From the NCBI GenBank assembly GCA_017554745.1, contig JAFZHS010000030.1:1-64000 (forward strand): 64,000 bases of DNA. Reading direction: 5' to 3'. Position numbers and translations under genes: made by a program. The notes beneath the pieces were generated by a model, which was not told where the DNA came from, searched no databases, and saw only the letters and a list, made by a program, of their open reading frames with translations. This document shows positions 44,203 to 52,977 of the stretch, piece after piece. This stretch comes from Clostridiales bacterium. GTDB taxonomy: Bacteria; Bacillota; Clostridia; Saccharofermentanales; Saccharofermentanaceae. The stretch's first letter is position 1; each line of letters starts with the position of its first letter.

Positions 44203-44799
44203 ATGAGTGAGCGGAAAATCGGATTAGGGAAAATAGCAGTATTTATCCTGCTGATTATTGATGTCATTACTCTTGTTTCTATAGGTTATATTTGTACCGA
44301 TAACAATGCGAAGTGGAAATGCATTGCGCATATTGACAAATCCGAAGTTAAGACGCTTACATTTAAAGAAGATGTAGACTTCGCGATTTCCCGTGAGGAA
44401 ACTGTCACGGTACCCAAAGGCACGATTATTGAGCCGAAAAATATTCTCGGCACGCGTGTAGGCTTTTATTATTCTATTTCTGAAGAAAACTCTGATGAGC
44501 CGGGAGCATCTGAGGTTAAAGAAAAGTATCTGAGTACAAACTGGGATTGTTTCGAAGAAAAGGATGAACTTGACAGGCTCTATGAAGAGAAACAAAAGCA
44601 GATGCGTGCAGAGAGAAAACAAATCTTTTTAAAGGATTTTATTCCTTTTATAGTTGCGAGCCTTTTGTTCCTGGCAATCGGGTGGTTTATTAACGTTTTG
44701 CTGATAAAGACACAATGGTATGTCGTTTTATATGCTATATATATAATCGCCTTTATGTTTGCTTTCTTTGTGCTCCCCGGCTTGGTCCTATGGCATTAA
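44203..44799 (+). CDS. Membrane protein of unknown function
   Basis: A 198-residue protein with one N-terminal span (IAVFILLIIDVITLVSIGY), about 105 outside or inside residues, and two closely spaced spans near the C-terminus (FIVASLLFLAIGWFINVL and VVLYAIYIIAFMFAFFVLPGLVL). A short coiled region with Glu, Lys and Gln (RLYEEKQKQMRAERKQ) precedes the second span. No family recognised. GTAGGTG stands before the ATG. It converges with the RluA-like gene. Confidence 0.55.
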   Translation: MSERKIGLGKIAVFILLIIDVITLVSIGYICTDNNAKWKCIAHIDKSEVKTLTFKEDVDFAISREETVTVPKGTIIEPKNILGTRVGFYYSISEENSDEPGASEVKEKYLSTNWDCFEEKDELDRLYEEKQKQMRAERKQIFLKDFIPFIVASLLFLAIGWFINVLLIKTQWYVVLYAIYIIAFMFAFFVLPGLVLWH

Positions 44800-44818
44800 T
44801 CTTTCGCTGACGGCCGTA

Positions 44819-45721
44819 TTACCGGATCTCATCAACCAGCTTCTTGATGTCTTCGGGAAGTTCAGCCTCGAAAACCTTGGTATTTCCATTATCGAAAGGA
44901 TCTTTATATTCAATCCTGTAGGCATGAAGTGCGACCCTTCCAATTTTCGAATCGTATATTTCAGCTTGTGATCTCAGTTCTTCATTCGGGTTATCGTCAG
45001 ACAACGGACCGTACAGACCATCACCGAGCAGGGGATGACCTACATGACAGCAGTGGGTCCTGATCTGGTGGCATCTGCCGGTCTCAAGCTCAAACTCTAC
45101 AAGGGAGATGTCGGCCTTTTCGAGATAAGAAACGGTCTTATAGTGGGTGACCGAAGGCTTGCCGTCATCCACGCAGTCCCTGATCATGACTGAATTCGGG
45201 CGTCTTGCGATAGGGAAGGACAGAGTCCCTTCTGAAGGCTCAAATCTGCCGTAGCACAGAGCGAGGTAACGTTTCTTGATGTCGGCTGTCGTTACCAACA
45301 TATTGTGGGCATAACCATCCTTGGCCACTATAAGTAGTCCGGAAGTCTCTCTGTCTAAGCGCATGACGGGATGCAGAGTGTTTTCGGAAAGGCTTGTAAG
45401 GAGAGAATCCTCGAGATGACCGTGGGAAGGGTGGGTGACCATTCCGGAAGGCTTGTTTACGACGGCGTAGTGCTCATTTTCATAAACAATCCCTACATTG
45501 GGCGGCGGAGTCAGAGCTGCGGAGTTTTCCTCGTATTCAAAATAGAGCTTGTCACCGGTCTTAACGTGGTCTTTTACGCGGGCATGAACGTCATTTAACT
45601 CGACTTTACCGTAGAGTTTTACGCGCTTGACCCATGTGGTGCTCATCTTGAATTCGCGCCTCATAATCTGCTGGATTTCGCAGTCGTTATATTCATTTTG
45701 AACAAAATAAATAATTTTCAT
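44819..45721 (-). CDS. RluA-family 23S rRNA/tRNA pseudouridine synthase
   Basis: A 300-residue pseudouridine synthase. It has an S4-like N-terminal segment and the catalytic motif HPVMRLDRETSGLLIVAKD, with the Asp of R-L-D, then LVEFELETGRCHQIRTHCCHVGHPLLGD. The target uridine cannot be told by sequence; a second family member, RluD-like, lies at 48994. The ribosome site at its start is weak (GAATG). It is divergent from rny and shares the intergenic region with it. Confidence 0.88.
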   Translation of the reverse strand: MKIIYFVQNEYNDCEIQQIMRREFKMSTTWVKRVKLYGKVELNDVHARVKDHVKTGDKLYFEYEENSAALTPPPNVGIVYENEHYAVVNKPSGMVTHPSHGHLEDSLLTSLSENTLHPVMRLDRETSGLLIVAKDGYAHNMLVTTADIKKRYLALCYGRFEPSEGTLSFPIARRPNSVMIRDCVDDGKPSVTHYKTVSYLEKADISLVEFELETGRCHQIRTHCCHVGHPLLGDGLYGPLSDDNPNEELRSQAEIYDSKIGRVALHAYRIEYKDPFDNGNTKVFEAELPEDIKKLVDEIR

Positions 45722-45741
45722 TGTTACATTCTAACAAATTA

Positions 45742-45770
45742 TTGACAGATAGGGCATTTATTTCTACAAT
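45742..45770 (+). promoter_or_regulatory. rny promoter
   Basis: TTGACA (45742-45747) and TACAAT (45765-45770) with a 17-base spacer: near consensus, giving a leader of roughly 65 bases. Confidence 0.82.
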
Positions 45771-45774
45771 ATTC

Positions 45775-45797
45775 AATGGCTTGTCAGAGCCATTTTA
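45775..45797 (+). promoter_or_regulatory. Hairpin at the 5' end of the rny leader
   Basis: AATGGCT / AGCCATT with a 6-base loop followed by TTATAC, just after the predicted start site. It may protect the RNA 5' end or allow feedback by RNase Y; the T-run is too short for a firm terminator call. Confidence 0.45.
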
Positions 45798-45840
45798 TAC
45801 GATCTTTGACAACTAAATAATTTTGGAGGTGAGTACCAAC

Positions 45841-47412
45841 GTGCCAGAAGTATCGTTTTACTTTGTATTAATCGCGGGCGTTGTTGGTCTTATTCTGGGT
45901 ATTATAATTGCAGCAGTCTATTTTAAGTCAGGAATATCTGGTGAACAAAAGAGACTTGCGGAGGACATTGCCAAATCTAAGGAGGAAAGCAATGTGCTTC
46001 TCGCAAATGCACAGAAGGAAGCGGAAAACAACAAGCGTGATTTGCTTTTGCAGGCAAAAGAGGAAGTCTCCAGGGTACGTTCCGAATTGGAGCGTGAAGC
46101 CAGGGAGAAGAAACAGGAGCTTGCAAAAGAGCGCAATAAGCTCGAGCAGAAAGAAGAAAATATCAACCGTATTGAAGCTAATTGTGAGCGCAAGCAGGAG
46201 GAGATCGAGAGACGTCAGCAGAATGTTGCGGAACTCGAAGCAAGAGCCAAGGATTACGAGCAGCGTAAGAAGACTGAACTTGAGAAAGTATCGGGCCTTA
46301 CAGTTGCAGATGCCAGAAGCTTAGTGCTTGACGAAGCAAAGCGCGAATATACACATGATATGGCTGTAATGCTCAAGCAGATGGAAGAAAAGACCAAACA
46401 GGATGCGGATAAGGTCGCAAAAGACATTATCGTTAACGCTATCCAGCGTTATGCATCTGATTACGTCTCAGAAGTCACTGTATCTGTAGTAAGCCTCCCC
46501 AATGACGAGATGAAGGGTAGAATCATCGGTCGTGAGGGAAGAAACATCAGAGCAATCGAGACTATTACCGGAGTCGATCTTATTATCGACGATACGCCTG
46601 AAGCAATCGTACTTTCATCGTTCGATCCTATCAGAAGAGAGATCGCAAGATTAACGATTGAAAGACTTGTAGCTGACGGAAGAATCCACCCGGCCAGAAT
46701 CGAAGAAATGGCGGGCAAGGCAAAGAAGGAACTCAATCAAACTATTAAATCCGAGGGCGAGAAGGCAGCCTTTGATACCGGTGTAATGAATCTGCATCCG
46801 GAAGTTATCAAGCTTTTGGGACGTCTTCATTACCGCACATCGTACGGACAGAACGTACTGCAGCACTCCATTGAAGTATCTTGGATCGCTGCAATGATGG
46901 CGGACGAACTCGGACTTGACAGTAATCTTGCAAGGCGCGGCGGCCTTTTGCATGATATCGGTAAGGCAGTTGACTTTGAGCAGGAAGGAACACATATCCA
47001 GCTCGGTGTCGAGATCGCCAAGAAGTATCATGAAAGTCCCGCAGTCATCAACTGCATCGAGGCACATCACGGTGATGTTGAGCCTCTTACCGCAGAGGCT
47101 GTCCTGGTAGCTGCAGCAGATGCTATTTCTGCAGCAAGGCCCGGTGCCAGAAGAGAGAATCTCGAGACCTACATCAAGAGAATCGAGAAGCTTGAGGAGA
47201 TCGCCACAAGCTTCGAGGGTGTCGAAAAGAGCTTCGCCATCCAGGCAGGCAGAGAGATTCGTGTCATCGTTTCACCTGATAAGGTTTCAGATGATGAGAT
47301 GACTCTTAAAGCTCGTGATATCTGCAAGAAGATTGAGGATGAACTCGATTATCCCGGACAGATAAAAGTGAACGTCATCAGAGAGACGAGGGCAACTGAC
47401 GTTGCTAAATAA
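45841..47412 (+). CDS. rny: Ribonuclease Y
   Basis: A 523-residue membrane-bound endoribonuclease that starts the decay of many mRNAs. It has one N-terminal span ([20 protein letters not shown]), a long coiled coil (about residues 25-190), a KH domain ([21 protein letters not shown]) and an HD domain ([12 protein letters not shown], with EAHHGD after it). GGAGGTGAG ending about 10 bases before GTG 45841 sets that start; a TTG at 45823 lies inside the ribosome site itself. Its leader has a near-consensus promoter and hairpin. ymdB follows after a terminator, as in other Firmicutes. Confidence 0.95.
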   Translation: MPEVSFYFVLIAGVVGLILGIIIAAVYFKSGISGEQKRLAEDIAKSKEESNVLLANAQKEAENNKRDLLLQAKEEVSRVRSELEREAREKKQELAKERNKLEQKEENINRIEANCERKQEEIERRQQNVAELEARAKDYEQRKKTELEKVSGLTVADARSLVLDEAKREYTHDMAVMLKQMEEKTKQDADKVAKDIIVNAIQRYASDYVSEVTVSVVSLPNDEMKGRIIGREGRNIRAIETITGVDLIIDDTPEAIVLSSFDPIRREIARLTIERLVADGRIHPARIEEMAGKAKKELNQTIKSEGEKAAFDTGVMNLHPEVIKLLGRLHYRTSYGQNVLQHSIEVSWIAAMMADELGLDSNLARRGGLLHDIGKAVDFEQEGTHIQLGVEIAKKYHESPAVINCIEAHHGDVEPLTAEAVLVAAADAISAARPGARRENLETYIKRIEKLEEIATSFEGVEKSFAIQAGREIRVIVSPDKVSDDEMTLKARDICKKIEDELDYPGQIKVNVIRETRATDVAK

Positions 47413-47473
47413 TTATTTAATCGCTTTTACATATATTATTTAACACGTTAGTATCATCTATCAAAACAAAAAC

Positions 47474-47510
47474 AGGACCTGTTGTCATTCAGACAGCAGG
47501 TCCTTTTTGT
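47474..47510 (+). terminator. rny terminator
   Basis: GGACCTGTTGTC / GACAGCAGGTCC stem (one T-G pair) with a 5-base loop, preceded by A-run and followed by TTTTTG. Confidence 0.9.
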
Positions 47511-47560
47511 TTGCTTTTTTGTTATAATTTAAAAGAATAAAAAGAACGGGGGTATTGCAA

Positions 47561-48343
47561 TTGAGAGTTTGCTTTGTGGGCGATATAGTCGGTTATGCAG
47601 GGCGCAGGGCTTTTAAGACAGTGATGCCCGGGTTCCTTAAGAATAATGCCATTGATTGCTGCATCGTCAATGCCGAGAACAGCGTACACGGGCTTGGCGC
47701 TTCGATGAATATCATCAGAGAGCTTGAAGATTACGGTGCCGATCTTTTTACGATGGGCAACCATACATTCTCCAACAGAGAGTTCATAAGCCAGATCTCC
47801 AAGATCAAAAATGTTGCAAGGCCGGCTAATTTCAGCCCTTCATGGCCGGGCAATGATTTCTGCGTTTTCGAGAAGAACGGAGAGAAGATCGGTGTATTTA
47901 ATCTCCTGGGCCAGGTATATGCCAATGTGCTTCCCGATAATCCTTTCGCCTGTGCGGACAGGATCGTGGACAGGCTGAAGAATGTCGAAGGCTGTTCTGC
48001 CATCCTCTTGGATTTCCATTGTGATGCCACATCAGAGAAGTGTGCTATGGGCTATTACCTGGACGGCAAGGTCTCTGTTGTAGCCGGCACACATACGCAT
48101 GTCCAGACTGCTGACGAGACGATCCTGCCTTCAGGCACCGGATACATCACAGACTGCGGTATGGCAGGCGCCAAAGAATCCGTCCTCGGTATGGATGTCG
48201 AAGCGTCGATCAAGAGGCTTGCTTATAAGCTTCCTGCCAAGTACGAGCCTGCGGACGGCCCCGGATTCGTATGTGGTATTATTTTTGAGACTGATAAAAA
48301 CGGAAGGTGTACCGACATAAGACGGTTTTGCGAATATGAGTGA
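47561..48343 (+). CDS. ymdB: YmdB-type metallophosphoesterase
   Basis: A 260-residue calcineurin-like phosphodiesterase of the YmdB family, which cuts 2',3'-cyclic nucleotide monophosphates and affects biofilm formation in Bacillus. Metal ligands are in FVGDIVGYAG, VNAENSVHG, MGNHTFSN, DFHCDATSEK and VAGTHTHVQTAD; TDCGMAGAKESVLGM is also typical. The start could be TTG 47555 or TTG 47561; the second fits the GGGGG site and the usual MRxxFxGDIVG start better. It lies downstream of rny, its normal partner. lspA overlaps its end by 8 bp. Confidence 0.92.
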   Translation: MRVCFVGDIVGYAGRRAFKTVMPGFLKNNAIDCCIVNAENSVHGLGASMNIIRELEDYGADLFTMGNHTFSNREFISQISKIKNVARPANFSPSWPGNDFCVFEKNGEKIGVFNLLGQVYANVLPDNPFACADRIVDRLKNVEGCSAILLDFHCDATSEKCAMGYYLDGKVSVVAGTHTHVQTADETILPSGTGYITDCGMAGAKESVLGMDVEASIKRLAYKLPAKYEPADGPGFVCGIIFETDKNGRCTDIRRFCEYE

Positions 48344-49010
48344 TAACAGAGCTAAGAAGAAAAAGACCGATCTGGATCTTTGTGTTTTATATGTTTTCCT
48401 TGTGATCTTACTTGTTACGGTAGATCAGTTCATTAAGAAAGTCATCGATACCGAGATGGAGTACGGCTCACTAAAGCCTGTGATCCCGGGCTTCTTCTCG
48501 CTCCATTATGTGCGCAACACAGGCAGCGCGTTCTCACTTTTTGCTGATAAAGACTGGGGTATTTATTTCCTGTCAGGCATGTCACTTGTCCTTGGCATCC
48601 TTATCTTCATCCTTATGCTCATCGCGGCATCGAGAAGCATGAAGCTTATTTCATTTGCTTTTTGCCTTTTGGCTTCCGGCGCTCTCGGCAATCTTGTCGA
48701 CAGGGTCTGGCTTAAGTATGTAATCGACTATCTGAGATTCGACTTCGGAACATATACATTCCCGATCTTCAATTTTGCTGACATCTGCGCTGTGGTAGGT
48801 ACGATACTTCTTATCTGCATCATTATCTTCGGCACCAAGTATTTCGAGTCATTCTGGCAGATCATCTTCAAGAAAAAAGAGAAGAAAAAAGAGCCTGAGT
48901 CTGAAGAAGATAATGTAGAGATCGAAGAGGCTGATGAGGCCGAAGATATCGAAATGTCTGAAGACGAAGATTCCGAAGAAAAGGAAGAGAGCGATGCCGA
49001 TCCTGAATAA
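48336..49010 (+). CDS. lspA: Lipoprotein signal peptidase with acidic C-terminal tail
   Basis: A 224-residue signal peptidase II that removes the signal peptide of lipidated prolipoproteins at the membrane. Four spans are visible; the catalytic aspartates sit in GALGNLVDRVW and FNFADICAVVG. Family proteins are usually 150-170 residues; here a tail of about 50 residues after the last span begins with a Lys-rich stretch (FKKKEKKKEP) and then is nearly all Glu, Asp and Ser. rluD starts inside the tail's coding end. Lipoproteins that it could process are encoded at 55275, 56724 and 62231. Confidence 0.92.
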   Translation: MSDNRAKKKKTDLDLCVLYVFLVILLVTVDQFIKKVIDTEMEYGSLKPVIPGFFSLHYVRNTGSAFSLFADKDWGIYFLSGMSLVLGILIFILMLIAASRSMKLISFAFCLLASGALGNLVDRVWLKYVIDYLRFDFGTYTFPIFNFADICAVVGTILLICIIIFGTKYFESFWQIIFKKKEKKKEPESEEDNVEIEEADEAEDIEMSEDEDSEEKEESDADPE

Positions 49011-49917
49011 GACTTGTGAGACAGACGGAGTAAGGCTTGACAGCTTTGCTGCTGAGGCTTTTGACACAACTTATTCCAGGTCGTTTTATAAGAAACTGAT
49101 CGATGACGGCAAGATCACCGTAAACGGAAAGGTGATCACAAAAGCAGGCACAAAGCTTGCTGCAGGCGATATCGTCGAGGCTGACATTCCTGATCCCGAG
49201 CCTGACAATTCCTTTGTCGCCCAGGATATTCCGCTCGATATCGTTTACGAAGATTCCGATCTGCTCGTTATTAATAAGCCCCAGGGCATGGTAGTCCATC
49301 CTGCCGCAGGACACAGTGAAGGCACGCTGGTCAATGCGCTGCTTGCCCATTGCAAGGATGATCTTTCAGATATCAACGGCGTTTTAAGACCCGGAATAGT
49401 CCACAGGATCGATAAAGATACTTCAGGCCTGATGCTCGCATGCAAGAATAACTTTACGCACCTGAAGCTTGCCGATATGCTCTCAAGACACGAGATCGTG
49501 AGAGAATACAGAGCTTTGGTCTACGGCGTTGTCAAGGAAGACAAGGGCATGATCGATGCCCCTATAGGACGCTCAGATAATGACAGACGCAAGATGGCTG
49601 TTATCAAGGACGGAAAGTCCGCGGTAACGCATTTCGAGGTTATCGAGAGATCGGGCGAGATATCCGACATCAAGCTTATACTCGAGACCGGAAGGACCCA
49701 CCAGATCAGAGTCCATATGGCTTATATCGGCCATCCTGTAGTAGGAGATCCCGTCTATGCTTCGCGCCGTAAGAATTACGGACTGACCGGCCAGGCACTT
49801 CACAGCAGGGCGATCACTTTTGTTCATCCGAGAACGGGCGAGACGATGCATTTTGAGACGGAGCTTCCTGATTACTACACCGCTGTCCTTAACCGTTTTA
49901 AGGGCCTTGGTTGTTGA
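48994..49917 (+). CDS. rluD: RluD-like pseudouridine synthase
   Basis: A 307-residue RluA-family pseudouridine synthase. An S4 domain at the N-terminus (VRLDSFAAEAF, DDGKITVNGKVITKAGTKL) precedes the catalytic RIDKDTSGLMLACK and ILETGRTHQIRVHMAYIGHP. The lspA-rluD pair is a usual Firmicute arrangement, and RluD normally modifies 23S rRNA helix 69. ATG 48994 has AAGGAAGAG before it and overlaps lspA by 17 bp; a longer in-frame start is rejected because it would lie deep in lspA without a site. Which uridine it modifies is inferred. Confidence 0.9.
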   Translation: MPILNKTCETDGVRLDSFAAEAFDTTYSRSFYKKLIDDGKITVNGKVITKAGTKLAAGDIVEADIPDPEPDNSFVAQDIPLDIVYEDSDLLVINKPQGMVVHPAAGHSEGTLVNALLAHCKDDLSDINGVLRPGIVHRIDKDTSGLMLACKNNFTHLKLADMLSRHEIVREYRALVYGVVKEDKGMIDAPIGRSDNDRRKMAVIKDGKSAVTHFEVIERSGEISDIKLILETGRTHQIRVHMAYIGHPVVGDPVYASRRKNYGLTGQALHSRAITFVHPRTGETMHFETELPDYYTAVLNRFKGLGC

Positions 49918-49963
49918 CGGAAACCCTAATTAGCATAATAATTCTTTATATAGGAGAGCGTAT

Positions 49964-50908
49964 TTGGAAGACAGAATCGAACATCTTAGCAATTCCACAC
50001 AGACGGCCGGCGTTTATGCGACAAGAGTAGCCGAGTTTTTTGATGTCGACATTGAGCACGACGGCACAGGCTTTGTTATCTCCGGTGATTCCAAGAATGT
50101 TGCTTGTGCCAAAGATGCTTTCACAGCGCTCGATAAGTTATCCTCCGGCTCTGAGATAGACGAGACGGATATCCAATACATCATGAATCTTGCAAATGAA
50201 GGAAGGCTTGAAGAGTTCCTTAAGACTTCCGATGAAGTGTTCTATATGACTCCGTCAGGCCGCGCCATCAAGGCAAGAACTCTGGGTCAGAGACTTTATG
50301 TTGATTCGCTTAAGCAGTCTGAGCTTGTTATCTGTTCAGGTCCTGCGGGCACAGGCAAGACTTTCCTCGGCGTTGCCATGGCTGTTAAGGCTTTGAAGGC
50401 AAGGGAAGTATCGAGGATCATCCTTACCAGACCTGCTATCGAAGCAGGTGAGCGTCTGGGATTCTTGCCCGGCGACATTGAAGAAAAGGTCAATCCCTAC
50501 ATGCGCCCTATATATGATGCTCTTTCCGCACTCTTAGGCCAGGAGATGTTCGAGCGTTACTATGACAGGGGCGTTATCGAAGTTTCTCCTTTGGCATTTA
50601 TGAGAGGAAGAAATCTTGATGACTGCTTCGTTCTTCTCGATGAAGCGCAGAATACAACACCCGAACAGATGAAGATGTTCCTTACCAGGCTCGGAGTAAA
50701 CTGCCGCGCCTGTGTATGCGGCGATTTTACACAGATAGATCTTCCCAGAGGAATTGAGAGCGGTCTTAAGGATGCCATTACCGTCCTGCCGGATGTTGAA
50801 GGCGTCAGGATCGTAAGCCTCAATGACACTGATATTGTCAGAAACAGCCTTGTTGCAAGGATCGTAAAAGCTTATGAGAATGCAAAGAACAGCAAAGGTG
50901 AATTATGA
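49964..50908 (+). CDS. phoH: PhoH-family ATPase
   Basis: A 314-residue protein of the PhoH/YbeZ group. Walker A is GPAGTGKTFLGVAMAVKAL near residue 125 and Walker B FVLLDEAQNTTPEQMK. Its N-terminal domain resembles a KH-like fold (TRVAEFFDVDIEHDG). YbeZ and YbeY are often encoded together and act in ribosome and RNA maturation; here ybeY lies two genes on. The start is TTG at 49964 with TAGGAGAG before it. The stop overlaps the next start by 4 bp. Confidence 0.93.
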   Translation: MEDRIEHLSNSTQTAGVYATRVAEFFDVDIEHDGTGFVISGDSKNVACAKDAFTALDKLSSGSEIDETDIQYIMNLANEGRLEEFLKTSDEVFYMTPSGRAIKARTLGQRLYVDSLKQSELVICSGPAGTGKTFLGVAMAVKALKAREVSRIILTRPAIEAGERLGFLPGDIEEKVNPYMRPIYDALSALLGQEMFERYYDRGVIEVSPLAFMRGRNLDDCFVLLDEAQNTTPEQMKMFLTRLGVNCRACVCGDFTQIDLPRGIESGLKDAITVLPDVEGVRIVSLNDTDIVRNSLVARIVKAYENAKNSKGEL

Positions 50909-52977
50909 GTAATAACAAGTCTGCAAAACCTAAGTTCCATCAGATCATTTCTTTGGTGCTCGCAGCGCTTACCGTAGTATTCATGGTTTTCTACGGATCA
51001 CTTCCTGTCAGCTATGACTACGAGGTAGGCTCCATAGCAAATCAGGACATTTATGCTCCGAGAACCTTTGCCGATACTTATGAGACAGAAAGAAGAGCGA
51101 TCATTGCCAGAGATACCGTAGAAGATATCTTCGTAAGATCCGATAAGCAGTCTGAAGAGAGCATCGACAGGGTAGATGACTTCTTCGATCTTGCAGAGCA
51201 GGTGAGAAAGGATGTTACCCAGTCGCGAAATACTTCTACTCCCATGGCTCCTTCTGAAGCTGCCGGCAAGCTTGCAGACAGCGTTGACCAGACAATGGGT
51301 GCAAAGGTCGATCCTGAAGAACTCGTAGTGCTTTTCGAGATGTCGAATCCGACATTTACATACATCAGAGAGAAGACAACATCGCTTGCAGAGCTCATAA
51401 TGCTTGGCGATGTCAATGATGCCGAGCTGGCAGCAAAGATCGATGAACAGATCGAGAATTTCCGTTCGTCCAATCCTTCTTATTCGAAGTTCTCTGAAGC
51501 TATGCGCATCGTATTGTCCACGATGCTTGAGCCTAATACCGTTTACGACGAGAAGTCGACGGCTGACTCTGCAAACAATGCGTATATCGCGGTTAAGAAT
51601 GAGCCTGTCATGGTCGATAAAGGATCAAGACTGGTTGAAGCAGGTTCCATCATCGATGAGCACATCTACAGCAATCTCGTTGAACTCGAGCTCATCAGAG
51701 AATCCTCATTCGACTTCGTCATCTTCCTTAGAACGTTCCTTTATGTATTGATCATCACGGCTTGTGCTCTGGTCTACCTCAACATCGAACGTAAGAAGCG
51801 CAAGATCAGCATGCCGATCTTTTACATGCTCATCGTTACGTTCCTTATCTCGATCGGCGCATCCGTATATCTTTCGACTGTTTCAACACTGCTTTGTATC
51901 GTTATATTCTTTGCGACAGTTTGTGCGACATATCTCGGCACACAGGACGGCATCATACTTTCAGTGATCAATCTTCTGCTCGTATGGCCGATGTATTATT
52001 TCGAGCCTGAAGTGTTCTTTATCACACTCGTAGGCATCGTATTCTGCTCGATCTTCGCCGGCAGAACGGACAAGATAATCAATAACGCCGCTTTGATCTT
52101 CTTCCCGACGATCGCGACAGTCGGCGCAAGCTTTATCTATAACTTCCTGATCGGTAATACCAGAACCGAATATCTCAATTCCTTTATCTATTCATTTGTC
52201 AGCTGTATCGCTTCACTGGTTGCAGCAATCGGTCTGTCTCCTATCTATGAGCTCGTGAGCAACGCGGCTTCGCCTGTAAAGCTCATCAGCCTGAGCCAGC
52301 CCGGACAGCATCTGCTTAAGCGTTTGTTCCTTGAGGCTTCGGGCACACACTCACATTCAATGATGGTCGCAAATCTCGCTGACTCCGCTGCTGAAGCGAT
52401 CGGTGCAGATTCGCTCCTTTGTAAGGTTGCCGCTTATTATCACGATATCGGTAAACTCGAGAATCCCGAGTACTTCACCGAGAACCAGCACGGCGGCGTT
52501 AATCCTCATGACACGCTCACCGTTATGGAGAGTGTTGCAATTATCACCAAGCACCCTGAAGACGGTGTTAAGCTCGCCAAGAAGGAGAGACTTCCTAACG
52601 CGATCATAAAGATCATCGACGAGCACCACGGCACTACATATCCTTCGTACTTCTACCGCAAGGCAGTAGAGGATGCGAAGGCAAGAGGCCTGGAACCGCC
52701 GGATATCAATAACTTCAGATACAGAGGACATATTCCTTCTTCAAGAGAATCTGCAGTCGTCATGATCGCTGATACCTGCGAAGCTGCAGTAAGATCCATG
52801 AAGATCAATGACGTCCAGGGCGCAGAGCAGCTTATCCGCGCGCTGATCAAGGATAAGATCGATCAGGACCAGCTCAGCAGCTCAGGCCTTTCTTTCGATG
52901 ATATCGAGAAGATCGTTGTAGCCTTCAAGCAGGTCTATGCCGGTGTATTCCACGAAAGGATCAAGTATCCTGAATGA
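50905..52977 (+). CDS. 7TM-HD cyclic-di-AMP phosphodiesterase (PgpH-like)
   Basis: A 690-residue membrane hydrolase. One N-terminal span (FHQIISLVLAALTVVFMVFY), a large outside domain (about residues 40-270), then seven spans (about 275-450) and a cytoplasmic HD domain with HSHSMMVANLADSAAEA, AAYYHDIGKLENPE and DEHHGTTYPS. This is the 7TMR-HD layout of PgpH, which degrades c-di-AMP and so controls turgor and potassium balance. It sits between phoH and the ybeY-era fusion, as in many Firmicutes. The next gene overlaps its stop by 4 bp. Confidence 0.9.
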   Translation: MSNNKSAKPKFHQIISLVLAALTVVFMVFYGSLPVSYDYEVGSIANQDIYAPRTFADTYETERRAIIARDTVEDIFVRSDKQSEESIDRVDDFFDLAEQVRKDVTQSRNTSTPMAPSEAAGKLADSVDQTMGAKVDPEELVVLFEMSNPTFTYIREKTTSLAELIMLGDVNDAELAAKIDEQIENFRSSNPSYSKFSEAMRIVLSTMLEPNTVYDEKSTADSANNAYIAVKNEPVMVDKGSRLVEAGSIIDEHIYSNLVELELIRESSFDFVIFLRTFLYVLIITACALVYLNIERKKRKISMPIFYMLIVTFLISIGASVYLSTVSTLLCIVIFFATVCATYLGTQDGIILSVINLLLVWPMYYFEPEVFFITLVGIVFCSIFAGRTDKIINNAALIFFPTIATVGASFIYNFLIGNTRTEYLNSFIYSFVSCIASLVAAIGLSPIYELVSNAASPVKLISLSQPGQHLLKRLFLEASGTHSHSMMVANLADSAAEAIGADSLLCKVAAYYHDIGKLENPEYFTENQHGGVNPHDTLTVMESVAIITKHPEDGVKLAKKERLPNAIIKIIDEHHGTTYPSYFYRKAVEDAKARGLEPPDINNFRYRGHIPSSRESAVVMIADTCEAAVRSMKINDVQGAEQLIRALIKDKIDQDQLSSSGLSFDDIEKIVVAFKQVYAGVFHERIKYPE

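Noticed and set aside
52357-52731. Minus-strand frames inside the pgpH-like gene and other long genes
   Set aside because: They lack ribosome sites and family motifs and mirror the coding strand's codon pattern.
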